Positions 1 to 7,161 of a stretch of 38,441 bases of DNA are shown one piece after another (the stretch's first letter is position 1; the number at the start of each line of letters is the position of its first letter). Below the pieces are notes generated by a model, which made no database searches, was not told where the DNA came from, and was given only the letters and a program-made list of their open reading frames with translations. The position numbers and the translations under genes are program-made. The DNA comes from Euzebyales bacterium. Its GTDB lineage: Bacteria; Actinomycetota; Nitriliruptoria; Euzebyales; JAHELV01. The stretch lies in the NCBI GenBank assembly GCA_035461305.1, contig DATHVN010000062.1:1-38441 (forward strand), in the 5' to 3' direction.

Positions 1-64
1 TGTGCCGAACGCCTCGTCCTCGCCGAACAACAACCTCAGCCACGCCGCGTTCCTCGAACTCAGG

Positions 65-318
65 TCAGATCGCTTCGGCGGTCACGAGGCTGACGGGGCC
101 GGCCAATGGGGAGTGCGTGACGGCCAGCCGGTGGCGGCGAGCCAGTCGTCGATCTCTTCGACGCTGTAGACATCGGCTATCAGCAGGCGGGCGCCGGCCT
201 CGGCAGCACGCCGAACCCGGAGGAGCAGCTGTCGGTTCTCGTCGGGTGACCAGTAGTGAACCAGGTTGGCGAGCAGGAACACGTCGTAACCGGACGGCAG
301 CTCAGAATCATGACCACA
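65..318 (-). pseudogene. relic of a SAM-dependent O-methyltransferase (C-terminal part)
   Basis: Read on the minus strand, the segment gives LPSGYDVFLLANLVHYW followed by LLLRVRRAAEAGARLLIADV, the usual strand-4 to strand-5 region of the Rossmann domain of small-molecule O-methyltransferases. It then jumps to DVYSVEEIDDWLAATGW, and in another frame to THSPLAGPVSLVTAEAI with a stop at 65-67, which is a typical C-terminus of the family. Two lesions are therefore inferred. About 30-40 residues are missing between LLIADV and DVYSVEE, and a frameshift lies near 110-120. The N-terminal half and the SAM-binding GxGxG region are absent; upstream sequence to about 530 gives nothing recognisable. The family assignment is from motif memory and no substrate can be named. 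Confidence 0.55.
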
Positions 319-537
319 TCACCTACGACCGCGGCGATGGCCACCACCTTTGGCGCCGCCCAGGGGATGCAACGGAGTTCCGTGATGCCCGGGGAGTCCG
401 CGCACTTGGGGGGAGTCCCGGCGTGGGGCTTGCCTTGGGTGGCCGCGTCGGGAGCGGGGTGCAGCAGGCCCGCTGGCGGGCCGACGGAGACGCCGAGCGG
501 ACCACGGGGTCCGTCGTCGGTGCGGTAGCCTGTGCCG

Positions 538-1770
538 ATGCGCGGCGAAGGGAGCATGGCGCTAAATCTCGACCAGCTGCTGTGGGCGGTGGAGCAGGCA
601 CCGCCGGTCATGGCCGCCGACGTTGTGGGCCAGCACCTTGCCGCGCAGTTCGGCGCTTCGGCAGTCGCGCTATCGGTTGCCGATCTCAGCGGCCGAGCGC
701 TGACCCGGCTCAGCTACGACTCCACGGGCGATCAGGACCGGGCGCAGGGGCGGGAGACCGGCGAACGGGTGCCCTTGCAGGGCACGCCGCACGGGCGGGT
801 GTTGGCCATGCAGAAGATCGAGGTGCTGCCGCAAGACGTGGGCGTGTGCGTGTACGCGCCGGTGACGAACCGGGGAGAGGCCATCGGCATCCTGGAGCTC
901 GTGCTCCCCGACGCCCCCGATGACCGGACGGTGGCCGAGGTGGCCGCTGCCGCCCGCGTGCTGGCCTACATCGTGATCGCGAACCGGCGCTTCACCGATC
1001 TGTACGACTGGGGGCAGCGTTCGATCCCGTTGACCCTGGCGGCGGAGGTGCAGCACCGCCTGTTGCCCGGGTCGTTCACCTGCGAGGGTGGCCAGTTCAC
1101 GCTCGCGGCGTGGCTCGAGCCCGCGGGGGAGGTCGCGGGTGACACGTTTGACTTCGCCCTGGAGCGTGATGTGCTCCACGTGTCGGTGACGGACGCGATG
1201 GGTCATGGCGTCGAGGCGTCCGTCCTGGCCACGTTGCTGGTCGGCGCGTTGCGCAACGCACGTCGCGCGGGCGCGGAGCTGGCCGCGCAGGCAGCTCTTG
1301 CCGACGAGGGGCTCGGCCGCTACGTCGGGCTGGGGGGCGGCTTCGTGACCGGTCAGCTCGCTCGTATCGACCTGCGTACGGGCACCGCGAGCATCGTCAA
1401 CGCCGGCCACCCAGCGCCGCTGCGGCTGCGCGATGGTCGCGTCGAGAGCCTCGTCCTGCCGCCCGACCTGCCGTTCGGGACCTTGGTCCCCGGGGGCTAC
1501 ACGGTGCAGCCCCTACCGCTGGCGCAGGGTGACCGGCTGGTGTTCTTGACCGATGGGATGATCGAGCGGAATGCGGCAAGCGTCGACATCCGCGGCCTCA
1601 TCGTGCAGAGCGCCGGCATGCATCCCCGGGAAGCCGTGCAGGACCTCACGCATGCAGTGCTCGAGGCAGCCGGCGGCCAGCTCCAGGACGACGCCACCGT
1701 CCTGTGTCTCGACTGGCACGGCGGAGCCGCAGACGACGTCGCCCCGTCAGCCGACACGAACCCCGGCTGA
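538..1770 (+). CDS. GAF-like / SpoIIE-type PP2C serine phosphatase
   Basis: A 410-residue soluble protein. The first ~140 residues look like a degenerate GAF sensor fold. The remainder is a PPM/SpoIIE (RsbU-type) phosphatase domain, with GEVAGDTFDF and VTDAMGHGVEAS as the first metal-binding motifs, VNAGHPAPLRLRDG in the middle and a C-terminal DDATVLCLDW carrying the last metal-binding aspartate. Such enzymes dephosphorylate anti-anti-sigma factors of the STAS type and so release alternative sigma factors. No STAS, anti-sigma or sigma gene lies next to it, so its partner must be elsewhere. Starts at GTG 532, ATG 538 and ATG 556 are all in frame. A GAAGGGAG element sits just before 556 but is very close to it, so the exact start is open. 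Confidence 0.85.
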   Translation: MRGEGSMALNLDQLLWAVEQAPPVMAADVVGQHLAAQFGASAVALSVADLSGRALTRLSYDSTGDQDRAQGRETGERVPLQGTPHGRVLAMQKIEVLPQDVGVCVYAPVTNRGEAIGILELVLPDAPDDRTVAEVAAAARVLAYIVIANRRFTDLYDWGQRSIPLTLAAEVQHRLLPGSFTCEGGQFTLAAWLEPAGEVAGDTFDFALERDVLHVSVTDAMGHGVEASVLATLLVGALRNARRAGAELAAQAALADEGLGRYVGLGGGFVTGQLARIDLRTGTASIVNAGHPAPLRLRDGRVESLVLPPDLPFGTLVPGGYTVQPLPLAQGDRLVFLTDGMIERNAASVDIRGLIVQSAGMHPREAVQDLTHAVLEAAGGQLQDDATVLCLDWHGGAADDVAPSADTNPG

Positions 1771-1938
1771 GCTCACCCCAGCTCGACGTAGTCCCCGCGA
1801 CAGGGACGCCATGGCTCTACGGCCGAGCCCGCGTCATGGCAGCACCTAAGTACCTCTCCACAGAATTACAGTGACGTGACTCCTCCCACGCTTTGATGCG
1901 GTGACGCGGCATGGTTCCCTCGTCGAAGGGGAGCCCCG

Positions 1939-2455
1939 ATGCCACGAAGAAGCCCGTATCGCATCGAACTGAGTGATGAGGAGCGTCGCCAGCTCGAGGC
2001 GGTCGACCGCCGCTATATACGTCACCATACCGAGAGGTCGTGCGAGCCAGGATCGTGCTGTACGCCGCGCAGGGACTCGGCAACGACGAGATCGCTGCGC
2101 GTCTCGACACCCCGCGCCAGGTCGTGTCGAAGTGGCGCAAACGCTTCTACGAGCATCGTCTCGCCGGACTTGGGCGACCTGCCCCGGGGCGGACGGCCGC
2201 CGGGTTTCCCCCCACAGGTGGTCGTGGCGGTCAAAGCGCTGGCGCGTGAACTGCCCACCACCACCGGCGTGCCGCTGGGGCGCTGGCACTGCGCCGACCT
2301 GCCCGTGCCGCGGTCGACCAGGGCATCGTCGCGTCGATCTCGGACACCACGATCTGGCGGTGGCTGTCGGCAGACGCGGTCAAACCCTGGCGGCACCGCT
2401 CGTGGATCTTCCCCCGCGACCCCGACTTCGCGGTCAGGGCCGCCCGCGTGCTGGC
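1939..2455 (+). pseudogene. IS630-like transposase, frameshifted and truncated
   Basis: Across three frames the plus strand encodes the N-terminal half of an IS630/winged-helix transposase. It begins MPRRSPYRIELSDEERRQLE at ATG 1939, preceded by AAGGGGAG at 1925-1932. It continues in a second frame with YTSPYREVVRARIVLYAAQG and the HTH NDEIAARLDTPRQVVSKWRK. It returns to a frame with PPGFPPQVVVAVKALARELP, and in a further frame reads GIVASISDTTIWRWLSADAV and PWRHRSWIFPRDPDFA. Shifts are inferred near 2015 (an extra TA in a TATATA run), 2170 and 2310. The similarity stops at about 2455, where minus-strand integrase similarity begins. The DDE catalytic half is missing. No terminal inverted repeats were identified. 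Confidence 0.7.
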
Positions 2456-2555
2456 CGGCGGCGCGCACCGCCGGCAGCGACCACGACCGGCGAAACCCGG
2501 TGCGCCGCAGCGGCGTGCGCTCCGTCGTCGTGAAGACCAGCGCGTCGGGGTCGAC
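2454..2555 (-). pseudogene. fragment of a phage-type tyrosine integrase
   Basis: The minus strand reads DALVFTTTERTPLRRTGFRR and then PAVRAAG. This resembles the stretch between the catalytic core strands of actinobacterial tyrosine recombinases (typically LVFT..G.PLRRSNFRR..W.PA). Only about 30 residues remain. The active-site RHRY residues are not included. It is fused in frame, on its N-terminal side, to the small conserved protein upstream (2556-2678), and it abuts the oppositely oriented transposase relic at about 2455. It therefore looks like debris of an integrative element. The fragment is short, so the assignment is tentative. Confidence 0.45.
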
Positions 2556-2678
2556 CTCGCGCTCGAACCGCTCTACGAACGCCTGTCGCGCGTGGGCGGT
2601 GACCTCGCGACTGTCATTGCGGGCATGCATCGCGTGCGCCGCCAGTCGTGCGAGCATGCTGCGCTGACTCGGCGACAT
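2556..2678 (-). pseudogene. 5' fragment of a small conserved actinobacterial protein
   Basis: From ATG 2678 on the minus strand the frame reads MSPSQRSMLARLAAHAMHAR, then DSREVTAHARQAFVERFERE. This matches my recollection of a short uncharacterised actinobacterial protein with a basic helical N-terminus, in which the ARQAF.DRFEREVDPDG motif is followed by ERARRAEHARKAYF. Here the similarity ends at EVDPD (about 2550) and an integrase-like segment continues in the same frame. The gene has thus lost its 3' end through recombination. Its function is unknown. Confidence 0.45.
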
Positions 2679-2957
2679 GCCGTTCGCCGGACAACGGTCG
2701 CTGGCAATCACGGACCTCCGATCGCTCACCGCGCTGGTCGCGCGTGTCTACGACCGATCAGTCAGCCCGATGGCACTGGCACAGAGGTTGCGTCAGAAGT
2801 TGTGTGTCGGGTGGATTCCGGCGCCAGCGGTATGCAATCCGCGCAACACGGCGCGCGACCGCGCCAGCCGCGTGCAAGGTCCAGCGATCTACGCGCGTTA
2901 CGGACCACCGCGTCCTTGAACCGCGCTGGGAGTAGGATCTGTTATGGAGGTGGCGTT
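2679..2957. other. intergenic segment with no recognised gene
   Basis: I see no convincing coding or structural feature here. The final bases carry the GGAGG ribosome-binding site (2946-2950) of the following antitoxin-like gene. Confidence 0.4.
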
Positions 2958-3290
2958 GTGTTCGAACGGATCACGCATGATCCAGCCGTGATGGCGGGTG
3001 TGCCCTGCATCCGCGGCATGCGGGTGCCTGTGGCGACCGTGGTCGGCATGGTGGCCGAGGGCATGACCGCCAATGAGATCCTCGACGACTTCCCCTATCT
3101 GGAGCGCGAGGACATCGCCGAGGCGCTCCGCTATGCCGCCGAGGCGGTCCGTGAAGTCAGCTACCCCTCGTGGCAGACGGGTGAGGTTCCTGATCGACGC
3201 CAGCTTGTCGTTTCGGGTCGCGGAAGCCCTCCAGGAGGCCGACCACGATGCCGTGCACGTCCGCGATGCGCTGACCGTGGACGCACCTGA
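2958..3290 (+). pseudogene. DUF433-family antitoxin, apparently frameshifted near its 3' end
   Basis: GTG 2958 lies 7 nt after GGAGG. The product starts MFERITHDPAVMAGVPCIRG and continues with MRVPVATVVGMVAEGMTANE, then ILDDFPYLEREDIAEALRYA. This is a complete DUF433 domain, a small HTH-like antitoxin fold usually encoded just before a DUF5615 PIN-like toxin. In the present frame it runs about 35 residues too far, into the toxin gene. If one base is restored near 3153-3157 the reading becomes QLPLVADG and then TGA at 3182-3184. That is the normal family ending and makes a classic GTGA overlap with the toxin GTG at 3181. A single-base deletion is therefore inferred. Alternatively the longer product is real. 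Confidence 0.65.
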
Positions 3291-3566
3291 CACGGCGATC
3301 TTCCATTACGCCGCCGGCGATGACCGCGTCGTCGTATCGGCCGACACGGACTTCGGTGAGCTGCTCGCGCGTCTGGAGACCGCGCGACCGTCAGTGGTGC
3401 TGCTGCGTCGGCGCACGCGACGACGGCCGTCGGATCAGAGCACTCTGCTGCTCACGCACTCCCCGCGGTCGCCGATGACCTGGAGGCGGGCGCGATCGTC
3501 GTGATCGAGGAGGCGCGCGTGCGCGTGCGATCCCTCCCCATGGACGACCACGGGCAGGACACATAA
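3181..3566 (+). pseudogene. DUF5615 PIN-like toxin, frameshifted
   Basis: From GTG 3181 the frame reads MRFLIDASLSFRVAEALQEA with HDAVHVRDAL, TAIFHYAAGDDRVVVSADTD and FGELLARLETARPSVVLLRR. This is the usual compact PIN-like nuclease fold, with acidic residues at LIDAS and SADTDFGE. In frame it ends at 3504 with a non-family tail. The correct tail, ALPAVADDLEAGAIVVIEEA followed by RVRVRSLPM, is found one frame over from 3456 to a TAA at 3564-3566. One base appears to be missing near 3452-3456. Restoring it gives about 128 residues, as expected for the family. The toxin is probably inactive, in line with the damaged antitoxin. Nuclease activity is inferred from the fold only. Confidence 0.65.
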
Positions 3567-3646
3567 CTGGACGGAGTTCGCTGGGTCGCGACCTGCGTTT
3601 TCGCTGGTGAGCACAGCGCTCGGGGTGGTGCTTTCAAGCCGGCGGC

Positions 3647-3672
3647 GCGGGTTCGAATCCCGTCGGGAGCAC
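3647..3672 (+). other. 3' portion of a tRNA (T-arm and acceptor strand)
   Basis: GCGGG, TTCGAAT and CCCGT (3647-3663) form a perfect 5-bp T-stem with the canonical 7-base T-loop. CGGGAGC and a discriminator base follow, as an acceptor 3' strand. The expected partner GCTCCCG is not present in the preceding 100 bases, and no D-arm or credible anticodon arm is visible. This is therefore a partial tRNA rather than a working gene. The retained 3' end is the part commonly duplicated at an attachment site by tyrosine-integrase elements, which fits the integrase debris at 2454-2555. Confidence 0.5.
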
Positions 3673-3738
3673 GCAGAACGCAGCTGCGGCCCGTGCCCAG
3701 ACGCGGTGCGCCCGTAACGCCGAGCACAGCGCTCCAGG

Positions 3739-4975
3739 CTACGAGTTGCGCAGTCGTGTCAGCATGCCTGTCGGCGTCTGGTCACCCTCGCCCCATTTGG
3801 GGCATGTGGGTTCGTACGGCCGGTGGGGAAGCAACCTGTCCCATTCCTCCTGGGTGAGGTTGCGGCCCGCGACCGTGCACGCGTGCTCGAGCAGCCGCTC
3901 GGACGCGATGGTCCACTCGCGGACGCCGGTGCCCTCGGTGAACGTGACGACGGTGCGGCCGCCGTCCCGGGTGCCCACGCTGACGTCCGCCTCGGGCCGC
4001 AGAGGATCCACATCCAGCCGCGCGCCTCCGTTGGCGGACTGCTCCACGCTCCAGATGGATGCGGTGCCCGCGCCACCCACGATGAGCAGCTCCGAGTCGG
4101 GGGTGAACCCAAGTGAACCGACGGCGAAGCCCGCAACGGCCTCCCGTGTGCTGTGCTGCTGCCATGAGCGGGCGTCCCAGAGGATGATCTGACCGCTGTA
4201 GGTCGCGGCCGCCAACCACTTGCCGTTGGGCGCGAACGTCAGCTGCGAGAACGGCAGGCGCTCCCGGAACCCCTCGCCAGGATCGAGGGTCTCGACGAGT
4301 TGCCCGGTCGTCAGGTCGATGACCTCGATGGTGCCACCGTCGACGGCCAACGCCGCGAGGCGTCCTCCCGGGTGCACGCCGATGGCACCGATGGCATCGG
4401 TCGCCTCGAACAGCTCCGCGCGCAGCGGCTCTCCCGTGGCCAGGTCGTACAGGCCGAGCTGTCGTTGCTCCGCCGCGAGCAAGGCCCGATTGTCCCAGGT
4501 GACGACGGCGTCCCAGGCGGTCTGGGCGTCGAGTTCCAGCGTGTAGGGCAACAGTCGGTCCCGCCGCACGTCGAACGTGCGCACGGTCACGGGGGAGGGA
4601 ATCACGGGGCCGGACCCGATCGATACCGCGTGGATCAGCACGGACACCAATGCGATCGACGTTCAACACGTCCGGCGTACCGGCCACCATCGCTCGGAAC
4701 GTCTCACCCGTGTCGATGTCGAATACGTCGACGCGGCCGTCCGGGTAGGCCGCGGACGCAATGGACCCGTCCGCCGCCAGGCCACGACCTGTGCACCAGG
4801 AGCGGGCCGTGGCCCGACATCGGTCACGATGCCCTTGGTGCCGGTCAGATCCCATGCCAGCACGGAGCGGTCAAGCCCGGCCGCGTACACGGTCCCGCTA
4901 TCGGGGGAGTAGGCCGCCTGCGACAGGTTTCCCCAGTGGCCGCGGGGGACAGATGTCACCTCAAGGGTGCGCGGG
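3739..4975 (-). pseudogene. WD40 beta-propeller relic (C-terminal part of a large regulator)
   Basis: Minus-strand pieces in three frames make one propeller. The first is RTLEVTSVPRGHWGNLSQAA, then DRSVLAWDLTG (about 4975-4780). The second is LAADGSIASAAYPDGRVDVF, then DIDTGETF (about 4775-4660). The third is a long intact stretch from about 4650 with QIILWDARSW, ASIWSVEQSA and the terminal TQEEWDRLLPHRPYEPTCPK. The last is the signature C-terminus of actinobacterial nSTAND/BTAD-type WD40 proteins. Frameshifts lie near 4775 and 4650. An in-frame stop occurs just upstream of the first piece. The N-terminal DNA-binding and NTPase parts expected in such proteins are not seen. Confidence 0.65.
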
Positions 4976-5300
4976 CGTCAGCCGGGAACGTACCGTCCTG
5001 GCCTGGGATGCGCGGGAAGGAACAGCAGTCGCCCGGAAGCAAACGCGCCATCCCGCCCTATCGCGACTTCGGCTTCTCGACCACAGTCGAGCTCGCCACC
5101 CGCTCGGTACCGATCGCAACGGGCGGGACGTCTCTCGCGGCGCTCATCGACGACAGCGTGCCGATCGTGGGTCTCGACGGGTCGCCTCAGCGTGCGGCGT
5201 TGGGGTTCGCGACACGGGTTCTGTGAGTCTCGCGACCAGCGGCAGCCGGATGGTGCACCAGTGAGCGCAGACCATGCCCGTCCCCGCCATACTGCGTGAC
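4976..5300. other. gene-poor stretch before phzF-like gene
   Basis: No gene was recognised on either strand. The minus strand may hold further decayed sequence of the WD40 relic. A plus-strand open stretch around 5090-5226 has no family resemblance that I can name. Confidence 0.35.
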
Positions 5301-6131
5301 ATGCAGCGCAGGTTCCGCCAGGTCGACGTGTTCTCGTCCGAGGCCTGCCGCGGCAACCCGGTTGCGGTCGTCGTGGACGGTGACGGGCTGACCACCGAGT
5401 CGATGCAACGGTTCGCGGCGTGGACGAACCTGTCGGAGACGACGTTCCTGCTGCCAGCGACAGAGCCCGGCGCGGACTACCGGGTGCGCATCTTCACGCC
5501 GGTCGCCGAGCTGCCGTTCGCCGGTCACCCGACGCTCGGATCGTGCCACGCCTGGCTGTCGACCGGTCACACGCCGGCCGACGAGGGCACCGTCGCGCAG
5601 CAGTGCGCTGCGGGGATCGTGCCGATCCGGCGCGGCGGCGACGGCCTGGCGTTCGCGGCTCCGCCACTGCTGCGGTCCGGACCGGTCGATCCCGTTCTGC
5701 TGGAGCGGATCGCCGGCGCGCTGGGGATCGAGCGCAGCGACGTCGTCGATGCCGAGTGGGTGGACAACGGACCTGGCTGGGTCGCCGTGCTGCTGGGCTC
5801 CGCGGAGGCGGTGCTGGAGCTGCGCCCAGGGTTCATCGACGCCGACGTCGGTGTCGTCGGGCCGAACCCACCGGAGGCCGACGCGGCGTTCGAGGTGCGG
5901 GCCTTCTTCCCGGTCAACGGTGTGATGGTCGAGGATCCCGTGACCGGTAGCCTCAACGCGGGACTGGCCCAGTGGCTGGTCGGCACGGGGCGGGCCGCGA
6001 CACCGTACGTTGCGCGCCAGGGCACGGCGCTCCGACGCGCCGGCCGGGTGCACGTGACGGGCGATCCCGCCAACGGGTTCTGGGTGGGCGGCACCACGAC
6101 CACAATCGTGTCGGGCACCGTGGACCTGTAG
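5301..6131 (+). CDS. PhzF-family isomerase
   Basis: A 276-residue protein of the PhzF/YddE diaminopimelate-epimerase fold. Motifs include FRQVDVFSSEACRGNPVAVV at the N-terminus, NLSETTFLLP with the catalytic glutamate, FTPVAELPFAGHPTLGS, and VEDPVTGSLNAGLAQWL in the second half. With the start at ATG 5301 the glutamate is residue 46 and the length matches well-studied PhzF enzymes (E45, about 278 residues), so I prefer this start to ATG 5274. No other phenazine genes are nearby. It is more likely one of the many stand-alone PhzF-like isomerases of unknown substrate than a phenazine enzyme. It stands alone, upstream of the sulfotransferase operon and in the same direction. Confidence 0.88.
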   Translation: MQRRFRQVDVFSSEACRGNPVAVVVDGDGLTTESMQRFAAWTNLSETTFLLPATEPGADYRVRIFTPVAELPFAGHPTLGSCHAWLSTGHTPADEGTVAQQCAAGIVPIRRGGDGLAFAAPPLLRSGPVDPVLLERIAGALGIERSDVVDAEWVDNGPGWVAVLLGSAEAVLELRPGFIDADVGVVGPNPPEADAAFEVRAFFPVNGVMVEDPVTGSLNAGLAQWLVGTGRAATPYVARQGTALRRAGRVHVTGDPANGFWVGGTTTTIVSGTVDL

Positions 6132-6226
6132 GATCTTCGCCCCGTTGCCGCCGGCGTCGGTGTGCGGACGGTGTCGAGACGCTGACCGAACGACAGACAA
6201 CCGCTGTACGCTGCGATTACTGAACG

Positions 6227-6258
6227 CCCCCGTACCGCGGGAACGGGGGTCCCGTTCC
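6227..6258 (+). promoter_or_regulatory. two mutually exclusive hairpins in the sulfotransferase leader
   Basis: CCCCCGT (6227-6233) pairs perfectly with ACGGGGG (6243-6249) around a 9-nt loop. GGAACGGG (6240-6247) pairs perfectly with CCCGTTCC (6251-6258) around a 3-nt loop. The two share bases 6243-6247, so only one can form at a time. The second ends directly against the AGGAG ribosome-binding site (6259-6263) of the gene starting at 6274. The first could also act as a terminator-like stem after the phzF-like gene, although no T tract follows. Confidence 0.45.
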
Positions 6259-6273
6259 AGGAGCATCCACGCC

Positions 6274-7161
6274 ATGACCCCGATCGGCCGGAAGACCGTC
6301 GTCTTCCACGTCGGCGCTCACAAGACCGGTACCTCGTTGCTGCAGAAGTACATGCGCGACAACGTCGCCCTGCTACGTCGCAACCGCATCTACTACATCA
6401 GCCGCGGTGCCATGAACGACTTCGTCGGCTGGGGCAACAAACTGCTGACCGACCCGGATCCGCTGGCGCGCAAGATCCGCACGACGCTGCTGGTCCCGTG
6501 GTTCACAACGGTCATCGCATCACACGAGAACACCCTCGGACGCCCGCTTCGCAGACGCGGTGCCCATCTGTACCCCAGGGCGCCGGAGATCATCGACGCG
6601 CTTGGCGACGTGCTCGCCCCGTACGATGCAAGGATCGTGTTCTCGATCCGGCCGCAGGACCAGTTCATCGAGTCCTACTACCTGCAGTCGATCCATGAGG
6701 GACGCCACGAGCGCTTCGACGAGTGGTATGCCAAGGTCGACCTCGATGCGCTGTCGTGGGGACCTGTGGTCGACAAGCTGCACGAGGTGTTCGGCGACGA
6801 GCACGTCCACGTCATCGACTTCCGTACCATCACGCGCGGGCAGGAGGCGTACATCGGTGACTTCTTCACACGCATCGACCCGCGGTACAGGTTCGACATC
6901 GAGTACAGCGCACTGCGCAACCCGAGCATCTCGGACAAGGGCCTGCAGATGGCGCTCGCCGCCAACCTTCACCTGAAGTCAGGCGACGAGCGCAAGCTGA
7001 TGCGCAAGTTCCTGCAAAAGCACTTCTCCAACCAGCGCTACCCGCGTCCCGCGCTGTTGTCGGACGACCAGAAGCGGGCCCTTCACGACCGTTATGCGGC
7101 CGAGTACGAGGCGCTCGTGGACGGGCGCGAACCTGCCACCGGTGCGACGAGGCGGGCGTGA
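6274..7161 (+). CDS. sulfotransferase-like protein (PAPS-binding P-loop)
   Basis: A 295-residue cytosolic protein. ATG 6274 follows AGGAG by 10 nt. The N-terminus carries VVFHVGAHKTGTSLLQKYMR, the 5'-phosphosulfate-binding loop of sulfotransferases, with Lys17 as the PAPS-contacting lysine. RIVFSIRPQDQFIESYYLQS is the 3'-phosphate-binding region, with Arg and Ser in place. The family transfers sulfate from PAPS to sugars or other acceptors. It is the first gene of a four-gene set in which every junction is a 4-nt overlap, and it is clearly paralogous to the N-terminal half of the next protein (shared GRH..FD and RG.....AMNPHL-like stretches). The acceptor is probably a cell-surface glycan, inferred from the Stealth neighbour. 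Confidence 0.8.
   Translation: MTPIGRKTVVFHVGAHKTGTSLLQKYMRDNVALLRRNRIYYISRGAMNDFVGWGNKLLTDPDPLARKIRTTLLVPWFTTVIASHENTLGRPLRRRGAHLYPRAPEIIDALGDVLAPYDARIVFSIRPQDQFIESYYLQSIHEGRHERFDEWYAKVDLDALSWGPVVDKLHEVFGDEHVHVIDFRTITRGQEAYIGDFFTRIDPRYRFDIEYSALRNPSISDKGLQMALAANLHLKSGDERKLMRKFLQKHFSNQRYPRPALLSDDQKRALHDRYAAEYEALVDGREPATGATRRA

Noticed and set aside
3590-3673. complete tRNA gene
   Set aside because: Only the T-arm and acceptor 3' strand are convincing; no complementary 5' acceptor strand, D-arm or clear anticodon arm was found.
4988-5030. plus-strand WD-like peptide RTVLAWDAREG
   Set aside because: The propeller relic lies on the minus strand; this short resemblance is most likely chance.
5301-6131. 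phenazine biosynthesis cluster
   Set aside because: Only a PhzF-like isomerase is present; none of the other phz genes is nearby, and most PhzF homologs are not involved in phenazine synthesis.
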